NCBI GenBank assembly: GCA_003993805.1
Contig: RSEF01000002.1
Span: forward strand, 77,235,981 to 77,299,980
DNA length: 64,000 bases
Direction: 5' to 3'
Source of the DNA: Himantopus leucocephalus
Taxonomy: Eukaryota; Chordata; Aves; Charadriiformes; Recurvirostridae
Shown here: positions 10,188 to 21,800 of the stretch, one piece after another
How the letters are laid out: each line of letters starts with the position of its first letter
How positions within the stretch are numbered: the first letter of the stretch is position 1
Made by a program: the position numbers and the translations under genes
Notes under the pieces: generated by a model
Databases searched by the model: none
What the model was told of the DNA's origin: nothing
The model's input: only the letters and a program-made list of their open reading frames with translations

Positions 10188-10739
10188 CAGCTAACCACCA
10201 TCTTCAGACATTCTGGTCCCCTGCATTTTGTTGTGATTCCTCTAATCCCCACCTCACAAGAAGTGAAACCTGCTTAGGCAAGAGACTGCAGTTTTCTATA
10301 GCATAGACATTAAAGTTAGTTGTCAAAATTCCTTTTACAGAAAAAGTAGTCAAAATAGGCATCAGAGGAAGAGTGATGTGACCTGTCGGAGATCTCTCCT
10401 AAAGGAGAACATGAATGCTAACCTCAGCATGCACGTTTCCCTTCATTGGCTGCAAAAGAGTTCAGGCGATGGGCTCAGGTGAAGGTGACTGTAGTTAGGT
10501 AAGATGAATCCTGGCCAAGATGCCATGTCCAGTACAACAAGTAATTGACAAGATTGCACTGCTGGCTTCTAGCGTGATGCTGTGTAGTCCCCATCACTCT
10601 ACACGTGCAGCTTACAGCTGCGCAGGGAGCAGAAGTTTCTATTAAGCTGCCTTCAATAAGCCCCAAGCCTTTTTCCAGAGCTCTTTTCAAGTGCTCCCAG
10701 TCACATGAATATTTTGCGTTCCCCTTTAGCATATCCTAT

Positions 10740-11125
10740 TTTGCACGTGCCACCAATTTAGCTCATCTGCCATCGTATTGGTCCTTCGCTTGCTTTGTTC
10801 AAGTCCCACTGACTTGCCTCCCCCATTGAAGTACCAGGCTTTGACTAACATAAATAACTTCATTGGTATTTAGACATTTCACTACTTTACTCCCATTCCC
10901 CTTCCCAGGCTGCCAATATCTATGCTAAACGATACCAGACCTTGGCAATTCTCTGCCAACCTTTTTTCAGGGACAAAAATTTGCCTTTTTTTTCTTGTTT
11001 ATTGCCTCCAATCTCTTAGCTAGCTTTTCATTCATGGCTTCTCATCATGTGGCAGCCTTGTTTTCTTTAGCAAACACTTAACCAAGATCTTATCAAAGGC
11101 CTTTAATGGAAGGATGGTGGATGCT
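10740..11125 (-). mobile_element. Possible ancient CR1/L2-type LINE fragment (minus strand)
   Basis: The stretch near 11083-11106 reads, on the minus strand, KAFDKIL followed by a lysine/leucine-rich segment, like the region after the SKAFD motif of non-LTR reverse transcriptases. The upstream text (Cys/Thr-rich on the + strand, with CCAATCTCTTAGCTAGCTTT) resembles the antisense of an old CR1-like element. It is highly decayed and could be coincidence. Confidence 0.3.
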
Positions 11126-11135
11126 GGAGTTCCTA

Positions 11136-14100
11136 TAATTTTTTTTTTTTTTGTATAGAAATCAGGTTGGAAATATTTAGATACAACTGGAAGATTAATT
11201 CCCAGGGTGTATGCAATGCATTTCAAGCCTGTGAATAAATTTCTTCTCATCTTAGTTACACTTGTGCAAACTAAGCAAACAAGCAAAAGCTTTATTAGTT
11301 TTGGTTGATTGCTTGGGCAGAGTTAGCATAACGGAAAAAAACACCCTACTACTGAAGTTTATGGTCTGATCAGATATTGTATTATAAATATAACAAGTTG
11401 TTATTATCAATAACAATTTTATTTATAAAGTCACCTTGTCCGCTGCACTGGGAACACTATATACTTGCAGATATCAGTATTTTGTTACTAAATTCACCTG
11501 TTAATAATACGCGCTAACAGTGATCTGGAGAACCCAGTAAGAAGAGACGAGAACGAGAAAGAAAACCAGCAAATACGAAGACCTCATAGAAAATACAAAA
11601 AATATTTGGTATAAGATCTGTCGCTGCACCTTTCCTTGCTGTTATTCTCTGTACAGAGCAAAACAAAGGAGGCAGATAGGAGGAAACATGCAGGAACCAA
11701 AATAAGGGTGGTTGTAAGATGCCCCCAGAAATGATGAGCAACACCCAGGGGAGCGGGAAGCAGCTGGTCCTGTTTGGTGAGTGAGCTGCGGTGTCACCAG
11801 CCCTATCCGGACCCAGAGCTGACGGACACTCCTGTCTAACACCATTTCTGACAGCAAGACCGAGAGCCATGTCCTGCTTCTCCCAGCCCAAGCGCTGACG
11901 TGCCAAGACTATGTGGAACTTGCCTAAAAATTTGCGAGGGAAGAATGAAGCTTAGGTCACATTCACGCGCGCGGGCCTTCTTTTGTTATTTTAACCCAGT
12001 TATCGAAGCAATGTGTTCCTGTTGATTTTTAAACCTTATTTTGTTTTGAAAAGGCCAAACTGCGTTGCTGGATGCATTGTCTGGTTGCAGAGCTCCCGAG
12101 AGGGGGGAATTCCAGCTGAGATCCGAGTCAAATCAGCTCGGCACAATGAGTCATGGGGGGGACACGGGGGTTTGAAGCCAGGGATCTGGTTGGAAAGGGG
12201 TGGTCCCAGTCTGAAAGGACGGAAAGCAGAGGGCAGGGGTGCCCGTGAAGAGGCTGCAGACACATGCCACGGTCATACCGACGTGGGCAGATGGATACAG
12301 GCTCTTCTCCTAGCTCGATGCTGTGGCATGCCGATGTGACCAAGCCCATCAAAGCTGACTGGGCTTTTCCTTTTTTTTGCTTGTGGTTCTACAGCCTCCA
12401 GATCCAAAATTGCCCAGGAACCTGGAAAGCATGACATCCAATTTCTCCTGGGAGGTAACACCTAGGGGATGTGTCACCGCTAATGTGTCTGGAAAGCAGG
12501 AAAGCCCAGAGAGGTGACTAAAGGAGAAGGGTGGATTTACAAAAAGTGAGCCTACAAAGACAGGCTTTTGACCTATAGGATGGGGAAACACATATAGGGT
12601 CAGGGCGGGGAAACAGGTATGAATTCAGCTGCATAAAAAAGGAGATAAAAAAGGAGAAAGGAGAGGTGGTTAGAATCACGCTGACNTCATGCTGATGAGG
12701 AAAGAGAGTGGGAAATGCAAAGAAAGGAAAGCAGTAGGCAAAGGGCAGGCTGGGACAGAAGGAAGCCAAGGAGGCTTAAAGGGGTGAATAAAATGATGGT
12801 GCTGGGAAGGTCTTTCTGAATGAAAGAGGGAAGTTCCGATGGCTGGCCTGCAGGAGGGGAAGTCCTTCCCATTCGGTACACTACAGAAGGGATACAGCCA
12901 TCAGTCCCTGAAAGCTCAATCCAGAAAAGGAAATGCAGAAATGCATAAAATGGAAAGACAGGAGGGGATGGGGAAAAAGGTAAATCTGCATAGGGATGAA
13001 AACGACCCTTCATTTATCCTGGATAGGTCATTTGCCGTTTATCCCCTTAGGTCTCTTATTTTTCTCTCTCTAAGATATTTCTAGGTAGCTAAAATGGTTA
13101 CTACAAGCATGTCATATCCTTACTAAAGTTCACATGGTTTCTCTGCACAGAGGGGACACGGGGATCTCAATGTATGGTATCTCCTATCGAGAGCATTTTT
13201 AGCTACCACATGAAAATGTATTTAGCTTGCACATGGGTATCATTTGCAGATTCCTTCAAAGACAAGCTTTAGCTGTCCTAACTACTTCAGTATTCCTGTT
13301 TTCCTTACACCTGTAGTCTGTCTGCAGAGATAAAGTCACTGAGAAAGAATACAGATTTGCTTCTTCAGAAAAGCCTTGTTTTTGTCTTATCAGTGAAATA
13401 AGTACATCCTGTGCGCAGAGACAAAAAAAAAAAATAAAATCAAAGTTCCCTGAGACCTCACTATTGGGCTAGACTGCCAGAGTCTTAGAAAATGGCTTAA
13501 GTAAATAAATAACATTGCATTGTCCGAAAGCTCCTTTCTTGGAAAGCTTTGTATTCAACTCTTTATGCAGTAAAGGTAACATTAACATCTTCCTGGTGCT
13601 TTAAAATGTAGTGTATTACATTGCCATAAAAAATGTGGGGAAAAGATACTCCAAAATCATTCCAAATAAGGAAAATCTGAAGCATAATTTATTACAACCA
13701 TAAATTCTCATGTAAATGTCAGCAGCCAGTAGATCCTGGAGTTCAGTGATGGCAGCTCTCCTAGTCGGAAAGACAGTGTTTAGTTTGAGGCTGTAAAAAT
13801 GCTCGTCTGTAGCCTTTGGACAGCCAGTACCCAGAAACTGCCTCCCAGCCACAGAGAGAGACTCAGATGTGACAGATTCCCATTAGGATTTAGTGCCACA
13901 GCAACCACCATTAACAGCACAAGCAGTGGCACAGCGGGGTGGTTGGAGTGGGACACTGCGTGTTGTCTCTCAAGGTGAACCTCAGGTTTCCTCGGGGAAA
14001 GCCAAGACACCTTTGCTATGGGAACCATGGGCCACTTCAGCAAGATAAGCCATCTCTCCGGTGAGGAGCCTATTGCCTAAAATTGAAGGTTGTTTGTCAC

Positions 14101-17100
14101 CCATCACTCCCAGGGGCTTTTGGATCCCGAATATCTTGAGGCACCCAGTTTGGAGAAGAAGGCTGGTTTGGACTCAACTCGGCTGCTCGGAGCGGAGGCG
14201 CAGGAGGAACAACAGGGCAAAGGCAAGCAGGGTTTTGAAGCGAGCAGCCAGTTTCTGCCCTTGGGCTGACTCCTTGCGTGTTTTTTATTTGTTCAGGCCA
14301 ACATTTTCCACCTGTGTTCCCTCCAGCCCAGAGGAGCTTAGTCCTTGTGCCCATGGCCACTTGCATGCCTTTCTCCTTAGCTCTGCTCTGCCTTTACCTC
14401 AGCCGGTTCCCTGGCGTGCCTGAAGCAGCCTTCGCCTCTCCAGCAGGGTAATTCAGATGCAAGGCAGGAGGTGATTTATGACATAAAGCAACACCAAAGC
14501 TGGTCCTCAGAGCTTGTACTGCATTCAGTTGTAATACAACCTGCCAAAAAAGCCTACCTTGGCTGACTCATATACACATGTCTATCAAGGAGGGCCATGA
14601 TATTACAACATCAAGAGCTGCTCATGGTTTTGCTAAGCCAAATACCTACAGACATGTCATAGGTAGAGATGCTGTTTATGTTTAAAAATAAAAATAGTTT
14701 ATTTACAGGATGGCCACATTCTCAAGGTGAAAAAACAGAGCACATATCCAGTGGGAGGAGAGCTGGTGAACATGGCTGGAGCGAGGAACAAGGATGCTAT
14801 TCTTGTCCTCCTTTTCTCATTTCTCATCTCATTAGTTTCAGGCTTTTTCTCTCTCCACCTCACTCTCAGCCAAATCTGAATCTCTTCCCTCATGCCTGCC
14901 TGCTGTTCCCTCTCTGCAAGCCCCGTACCCAGTCCCAACATTACACTTTCTCAGCAGTGGTGGGAAGGCGCAAACAGTGGGGCTGGCCCATGTGCACAGC
15001 CCACAGCCCTTTCCCAGGGCTGACACTGGTGGTGACTTTGCCACCCCAGCTGGCCCAGCTCGCAGGTTGTGGCTAACCTGTTTTATAGGTGAGATGGCAT
15101 CTTTGCAGTGATTGTCCTGGAGATGCCCTCCAGACACTTTGCATGAGCGAGGCACAATCTCTCTGGGGCTACTCAGCCGGCATTGGGGAATGCAGCCTGA
15201 CCACACAGTATCATGCCATTGACTTTGAAGCCAAATTCCTTGCTGATTACTCTTTTTTTTCCGCAAAGCTGAATGTTTACAGCCAGTAAGTCCACAATGC
15301 TCCGTCGCTATTGCAGCTCCTTCCCCACACACTGAAATGGTTGGGAATTTTTCAGCGGGTACCCTTTCATGTTACTAGGTGCGCAAGACCATCAGGGAGA
15401 ATGGGGCAGGCTGTATTTTCATTTGGTGTAAAGATGCCCACAACTGGAGCAAAGATCCAGGGAGCGTTAGGGACAAGAGGAGACACTGTGAAGGTAGGTG
15501 ATGTAGGGAACACCCTTTGGAAGGTTCTCCTCGGGCTTGGATGGGGCTCAGATGACATTTGGCACTCACTGAAAAAGGTCTTGTCTGAATCAGCCTATTA
15601 CTCATGTCAACGGCTTGCTCATCACGTCAGCCTCAGGCCCTGCCGGGCACACAGGGCTCGTGCAGGCAGAAGAGTTGCTCCCCAGATCTTCCTATGGGAA
15701 AGCAAAGGCAAAGGTGGAGCTTTAGGGAAGAATTGGTCCCTAAACTCTAGAGGAATGATCAGGTATTACAAACAAGTCTTGCCACTGTCTTTGCAGGATC
15801 AGCCTTTCTGTACATTTAAAAGCTATACACTTAGATGTCATACCTCAGAAAAGAAAGATGCTTTGTTTTGATGATTATTCTAACTTCCAACCATCATATT
15901 TTAAACTCAGTCTCCTCAGAAAATGAGGGCAGCCTGAGTTAAGGTATTAAACTTTTTCTCCTTTCTTCTCCATTTCCCCTTTCTGCTTCTGTCTAGGGTG
16001 GCTCTGCCTGCTTCAGCCTTTCTTTTGATTTTTAAAAACACAGATGTAAGCAGATAATGAGGCCACAGGAGGAGAATCCTTCAGGATGTCTTGTTTGGTT
16101 TGGAAATATTTAAATGTCTGCTGCATTTCCTTTGAGCACAAGGCAGGAGTCTGCGAAAGTGCACTGCTCCTTCTGCTACCCGCGGCACTGCTAGGGGTGG
16201 GGGAGCGTGCGTGCATGTAAGCACATGTGTGCATGTGTGCATGGGACGGTTCCTAATCTTTTCAGCATGGCTCTTTTTCCTGGGATAATGTGAAACATTT
16301 CTCTAGGTCACATTTCCCTGGAGGAAAAGATTTTAACTCTAGTAATTCAGGTGAAGCTTGTTCTTTCTAAATAGCTTGCTGGTTACACATGATTGCAGCA
16401 GATTCATAACTTTCTAAATAATGATGGTTTGCCGAGTGATTTTTTGTGGTTTGGATAGGTTTAACTGTTAGTGGCCATTATGGATGATGGTTGGCTGTTT
16501 TAGATTGAGGGATCATAATCAAGATGAAAATTTTATCTTTGTGTCATATATAAAGGGGTGAGTGGCTATTGGATGAATTACATGGTGAAGCAGGATCGAA
16601 GTTAATCAATCAGTTTTACTGCCAGGGTGGTACAAAGCAGTTGCCCAAGAGATCCTAACGCAAAAAGAGAAACCTTCCTTATTTTTCTCCGTGAAGTTAA
16701 AACTGCGTGTTGCCGGCTGCTCTTGACTTTCCACTGGCAAACACCTCGTGGCCTGGCTACCATGGATGTGGCCTGGGAGGAGGTGGAATATAGCTCTGAC
16801 TAAAAGGCAAGGATCAGAAAAGGACACGTCATCGCAGGCAAACATGCACAGAAGAACAATGGCTTATACCACAGATGAATAAATAATATCTGGGGGTTTT
16901 TCATAAGATATGAAAAGTCAGTCACATACTAACCGTGCTTTTCCTGGCTTAATCTAAAGATAGCTGAGGTCTACAGAGAATGTTAAAAATAAAGAGCTGC
17001 ATACACAAATATTCAAAGGAAGTGGCAGTATTCATGCTAGAAAGAGCTGTGCCATTGCAAAACATGAAAGATCCATTGTTGGCTTCACTGATCATATTTG

Positions 17101-17890
17101 GACCTTACGCTTCAAATTTAGAATATACCTATCAATACAAAGAGTGATGGATTAAATTTGCAATAAATAAATAAGAGAAAATTACATTCTGATCCAAGAA
17201 ATCTAATGAAAGTGAAAATACCCAAACTATGACAAATGATTGTGAAATTTTGAAGTGATTTGTTTGGATTTTCAGAAACAAGATTGTTTCGAAGAAGCAT
17301 AAATTACAAATACTATTGCACACTGGCATTGCTTCACATACACTAACCCAACATGTGCATATAAGTCTCATCTTAACTATGATTTTTTCACGTGCACTTG
17401 AAAATAACTGTCTTTTATTGCCTATACCTTTTTATGTCATTTTAATCATTGCATACTGACATATCAATGGGTTTTGTACTCGTAAAAAATTCTCAGCTTC
17501 CTTATTTAGCTCACACAACAACAAGATTTTCAAAACAAACTAGTGGAAGGATGAAAACTTTTCAAATGTTTTAATTTAATTTCTAAGAAGACAATAAATG
17601 TGAGGAAATGTTTTTAACGTAACTTATTGTATCAGTGGAGACTATAGTGTAAAGAGCATTTTTTTTTAATTTCAGTTCATTGTGCCAACAGTTGAGTGAT
17701 GCAGCTACTCTGCTGTTAAAAATAGTAGTACTAATAGAAGTTTAAAGCAGGATACCATGAAATGCACTCTACAACCACAAATGCATTCCAGAGTATTGTT
17801 TCTAGTAAACATGTGTCCTGGGTTTGTCTTGCGGGCAAGTCAAAGAGTGGGATAAATCCATCTACTAAGGACGGACATTAGATGTGAACA
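11136..17890. other. Unique intergenic sequence
   Basis: Mostly unique sequence. It contains an A/T palindrome at 11398-11416, a purine-rich interval at about 12540-13000 with a single N at 12686, and an A-run at 13424-13436. Frames of 130-186 codons (for example 14838-15332 minus and 15311-15871 plus) overlap each other on opposite strands and show no recognisable domain, so I treat them as chance. Confidence 0.5.
12686..12686. other. Single-N join
   Basis: Single unresolved base flanked by similar words (CACGCTGAC before, TCATGCTGATG after). It may be another contig join, with a much shorter overlap than at 18575 and 31253. Confidence 0.6.
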
Positions 17891-17896
17891 CAGTGA

Positions 17897-17940
17897 ACAC
17901 ACACACAAATGCAAGCATACACACACACGCACACACATAT
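17897..17940. repeat. Imperfect (AC)n microsatellite
   Basis: Two AC-rich blocks are separated by AAATGCAAGCAT and end in ACACACATAT. Confidence 0.85.
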
Positions 17941-18514
17941 AAAAGTAAATATTTATTAAATGGATGTCTCAGTGTCAGCCCTGCTCTGTATGTTGACATG
18001 ATCCAAGTCTAGAAGCCACAGCTCAAAACAAAACAACCTATGAATACTTGACCTGGAAACAGTGAGAAATTCTTCTGCAGTTCACTGATCTTCTAAGGTT
18101 TAACCCTTACCAGTTCCACTTCTGGCTTCTGGGTGAATGTCTGGGACAGAGCTTGAGTGGCAGAAAGTGAGATGTGATATAATTATGTATCTTCAATAGA
18201 TTAACTACCTCAGGGGAGCAGGGCCAGATGAAGGAGGATGTGTTCTGAACAAGTGGAGAAACAACTCACACAGCACTTGCTGCTCCCAGAAGGAAAAAAA
18301 AAGAAAGAAAACCTTTGAAACAGCAAAGATTCTTACATTCAAATTACTCCTTTCCAAGTCTGTAATTTCTCAGCTAGGTCAAAACAGAAAATGAATGATT
18401 ACTGTTACAACTGGCATACACTCTGCACTTTGGCTGCATTTAAGATACACAACATTTTCCAGAGAATCATGTCGGATAATTTGTCTTGTGTATTTTAAGC
18501 CTTTTTCACATGTC

Positions 18515-18635
18515 CTGAAAGACATAAGCAATAAAATACCTTAAGGAGTGCAGTGGCTGAAGAGGGGAGGCAGCNCTGAAAGACATAAGCAATAAAATAC
18601 CTTAAGGAGTGCAGTGGCTAAAGAGGGGAGGCAGC
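18515..18635. repeat. 60-bp direct duplication across a single N
   Basis: Positions 18515-18574 and 18576-18635 are identical except for one base (GGCTGAAG versus GGCTAAAG), and the single N at 18575 sits exactly between them. This is the pattern left when two overlapping contig ends are joined without merging, so the second copy is probably not in the genome. Confidence 0.9.
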
Positions 18636-18833
18636 GTGGGCCCAGTGTCAGGGCACCCGGGTGCTTTTCCTGGCTGCGCTGCCCATCTATCATACGACTC
18701 CAGATGGGTTGCTTACACCAATACTCCCCAGCTTGGCTGCTTAAAGTTCAAAATCTCTTTGGCAAGAGTGATTTCCAATGTCAATAGCACTGTTTATCTT
18801 CACACAGGAAAAAAAAAGAAGTAACTGCAGCTA

Positions 18834-19057
18834 GACACCTAAGTCCAGATTGACAGGCAGAAATAAGCACTGTGATTTGCAGAACTAAGCTCCCACGGGG
18901 TCAGTGTATGGCACTGTACCTGCTTGCATATTTGTGCTGCCTAGCTTGCATAGTTTTAGAGGGTCAGTGTAAGGAGCGAGGGTCCTCAAAGGAGTTTCAC
19001 AGCAGGAACCGCACTTAGGTTTTCAGAGAACCCCATGTTCACAATGACTTAGGTGTC
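18834..19057. repeat. Candidate terminal-inverted-repeat element (~224 bp)
   Basis: A 12-bp word GACACCTAAGTC at 18834-18845 recurs as its exact reverse complement at 19046-19057. After a three-base indel the next four bases (ATTG) also match. The interval carries no coding frame. It resembles short non-autonomous DNA transposons, but the arms are short and no target-site duplication is clear. Confidence 0.3.
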
Positions 19058-19184
19058 CAGGCTGGTCATCTGCTGTAAGGGGCTCTCACTCTTTGCCCAG
19101 GCTACTTTCTTATGGAAAACAGCTCAAGAGAAGGAAGTAGTGAGGGTTAAGGTGGGCTCACACCTTGTGTTGAGTCTGGGTGAT

Positions 19185-20504
19185 CACGCACACATACAGG
19201 AAACTGGATGGCACTACTGAGTTCTCCAGAGCAGACAAAAACTTGAGGGACCTGACAGATGTCATTGTGAGGCCACGTCTTGATAATCTTAGAGAGGTCA
19301 CAGCAACTAGGGGAAGTTCCTCCAGACTGGAAAAAAGTGAGTGCCACTGCCAGCTTCAAGAAGGGCAGTAAGGATGATTTGGGGAACTACCGGATAGTCA
19401 GCCTCACTTCGATCCTTGGGAACATGATGAAGCAAGTTATCCTGGAAATCATTTCCAAACACATTAAAGACAAGAAGGTGATTGAGAGTATTCAGTGTGG
19501 CTTTATGAAGGGGAAATAATGCCTGACTGACCTGATGGCCTTCTACAACAAAGTGACTAGCTCGATGGATGAGGGGAGAACAGTGGATTTTGTTTATCTT
19601 GACTTTAGCAAAGCTTTTGGTGCTGTCTCCTGTAACATCCTCATTGGCAAACTGATGAATTATGGGCTAGATAAGTGGACAGTGAGATGGAGTGAAAACT
19701 TGCTGGACTGTCAGGCCCAAAGTGTTGTAATCAGCAGCGCAGAGTCCATCTGGATTCCAGGGACTAGTGGTGTGCCCCAGGGGTAAATACTGGGTCCAAT
19801 ACTGTTAAACATCTTCATTTAATAACCTTGACAGTGGGAGACAGAGTGCACCTTCAGCAAGTCTGCAGATGATACAAAGCTGGGAGTGGCGTCCGATACA
19901 CCAGGTAGGTGTGGTGCCATTCAGAGGAACCTCAACAGGCCAACAGGACTCTCGTGACCTTCACCAAAGGGAAGTGCGAAGTCCTGCATGTGGAAAGAAA
20001 TAACTCCATGCACCAGTACACGCTGGGGGCTGACCAGCTGGAAATCAGCTTTGCCAAAAAGGATCCAGGGCATCCTGGTGGGTCCCCAGTTGCCCATGGC
20101 CCAGCAATGAATCCAGGTTGCAAAGAAGGTCAACAGCATTCTGGGTTGCACTAGGAAAAGCATTATGATCCTTCCCTTCTGTTCAGCACTGGTGAGACAC
20201 ATGGGGAGTGGTGGGTCCAGATCTGGGCTCCCCAGTACCAGAGACATATGGACATAATGGAACAAGTTCATCAGGGGACCACAAAGATGGTGAAAGGACT
20301 GGAGCATCTCTCATATGACGAGAAGCTGAGAGAGCTGGGACTGTACATCCTAGAGCAAAGAAGGCTCAGGGGCATCTCATAAATCTATATAAATCCCTGA
20401 AGGGAGGCAGTAAGGAGGATGGAGCCAGACACTTCTCAGTGGTGCCCTGTGACAGGACAGGAGGAAATGGGTGCAAACTGAAATACAGGAAATTCCATTT
20501 AAAC
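19185..20504 (+). mobile_element. CR1 LINE, older copy, 5' segment (reverse transcriptase region)
   Basis: Truncated copy of the avian CR1 non-LTR retrotransposon. One forward frame from 19280 reads through reverse transcriptase motifs, including YLDFSKAF at 19595-19618 and SGVPQG just before 19784. The catalytic box at 19862-19873 reads SADD instead of the usual FADD. Stops interrupt the frame at 19517-19519 and 19784-19786, and later parts are shifted and partly deleted near 19935. The 5' end, with ORF1 and the endonuclease domain, is missing, as is common for CR1. The copy is interrupted near 20504 by a second CR1 and resumes near 21582. It is inactive. Confidence 0.9.
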
Positions 20505-21581
20505 AAAAATTGTCCTGCTGGGGACACCCTGACGTCTGCTGGAAAGGTAGCACAGCAAGCTGTAGGCAACCCAGGAGAGTCCTGGAGTGCATCAAAGATA
20601 ACTTCTTAAGCCAGGTAATAGGCAACCCCACCAGAGGAGAGGCGATACTGGACCTGACATTCACCAGTGCAAGTGAGCTAATTGGTGATGTCAAGATTGG
20701 AGACACTGGTGGAGTTCACAGTCCTGAGGGATATGGGTCAGGGGAAGAGTAAAGTCAGGACCCTGGAAAGCTTTTAGGAAAAAAAGGTTTTGCTTTTAGG
20801 AAAGCAAATTTCCAGCTCTTCAAGGAGACAAGGACCCACTGGGAAACTGCTCTCAGGGGTAAGGGAGCAGAACAGAGTTGGCAGATCTCTTTTTAAGGCT
20901 CAGGTACTCAACAACTTTTTGCCTCAGTCTTCACTGGCAGCCGCTCTCTCCACAGCTCTCAAGTGGATAGACTGCAAGGCAGGGACTGGGGGAGAAAAGT
21001 CCCTCCCACTGTATGAGATCAGATTCATGAACACCTGAGATACCTGAACAGACAGAAATTTGTGACCTGAAAAGATGCATCCCAGAGTCCTGAGGGAATT
21101 CGGTGATGTAGTTGCCGAGCCACTCTCCATGATATTGAAAAGTCNNNNNNNNNNNNNNNNNNNNNNNNNNNNNNNNNNNNNNNNNNNNNNNNNNNNNNNN
21201 NNNNNNNNNNNNNNNNNNNNNNNNNNNNNNNNNNNNNNNNNNNNAGTACTTAAAGGGGACCTACAGGAAAGATGGGGACAAACTTTTATCAGGGCCTGTT
21301 GCGATAGGATAAGGGGTAACTGTTTTAAAATAAAAGAGGGTAGAATTAGACCAGATATAAGGAAGAAATTCTTTATTGTGAGGGTGGTGAAACACTGGAA
21401 CAGGTTGTCCAGAGAGGTGGTAGATGCCCCATCCCTGGAAACATTCAAGGTCAGGTTGGATGGGGCTCTGATCTAGCTGAAGATGTCCCTGCTCATTATA
21501 GGGGAAGTTGGACTAGGTGACCTTTAAAGCTCCCTTCCAACCCAAAATATTCTATGATTCTATCTGATTCTACGATTCTAT
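20505..21581 (+). mobile_element. CR1 LINE, younger copy inserted inside another CR1
   Basis: Starts with the C-terminal part of the CR1 endonuclease domain (20511-20740, reading GHPDVCW and later EPT/NPTRGEA-type words). It continues through the linker to a segment reading MHPRVLREF (21075-21101), then the 100-N gap. It resumes with the CR1 C-terminal KFFIVRVVKHWNRL segment near 21367-21408. The end carries the 3' untranslated region and the diagnostic ATTCTATGATTCTAT-like tail (21549-21582). An intact CR1 would have about 1 kb between the two sides of the gap. Frameshifts show the copy is inactive. Confidence 0.88.
21145..21244. other. Assembly gap (100 N) inside CR1
   Basis: 100 N lie within the younger CR1. 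The sequence on the two sides skips most of the reverse transcriptase domain, so the gap probably hides repeat sequence that the assembler could not place, unless the element carries an internal deletion. Confidence 0.98.
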
Positions 21582-21800
21582 AAGGAAAAAGCATTTTTTT
21601 ACTATGAGGGCGGCCAGACACTGGCACAGGCTTTGCAGAGATGCAGTGGAGTCTCGATCCTCAGAGATACTCAAAACCCAACAGGATGCGACCCTGAGAA
21701 ATTTGCTGTAGCCCATCCTGCTTTGAACAGAGAGGCCTGGAGTATACGGTCTCCAGAACTGCCTTCCAACTTCAGCTGTTCTGTGATCCTGTGACCCCCT
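21582..21800 (+). mobile_element. CR1 LINE, older copy, 3' segment
   Basis: Right after the tail of the younger CR1, sequence resumes with the A-rich and ACTATGAGGG-type segment that normally follows the point where the older CR1 broke off at 20504. It runs through the 3' untranslated region to a CTGTGATCCTGTGA-type tail. This is the distal part of the interrupted older copy and shows its order of insertion. Confidence 0.85.

Noticed and set aside
14838..15871. Overlapping frames of 164 (minus) and 186 (plus) codons
   Set aside because: No recognisable domain; adjacent chance frames in GC-moderate sequence.
21549..21582. ATTCTATG-like tandem octamers
   Set aside because: They are the normal 3' tail of CR1, not an independent satellite.
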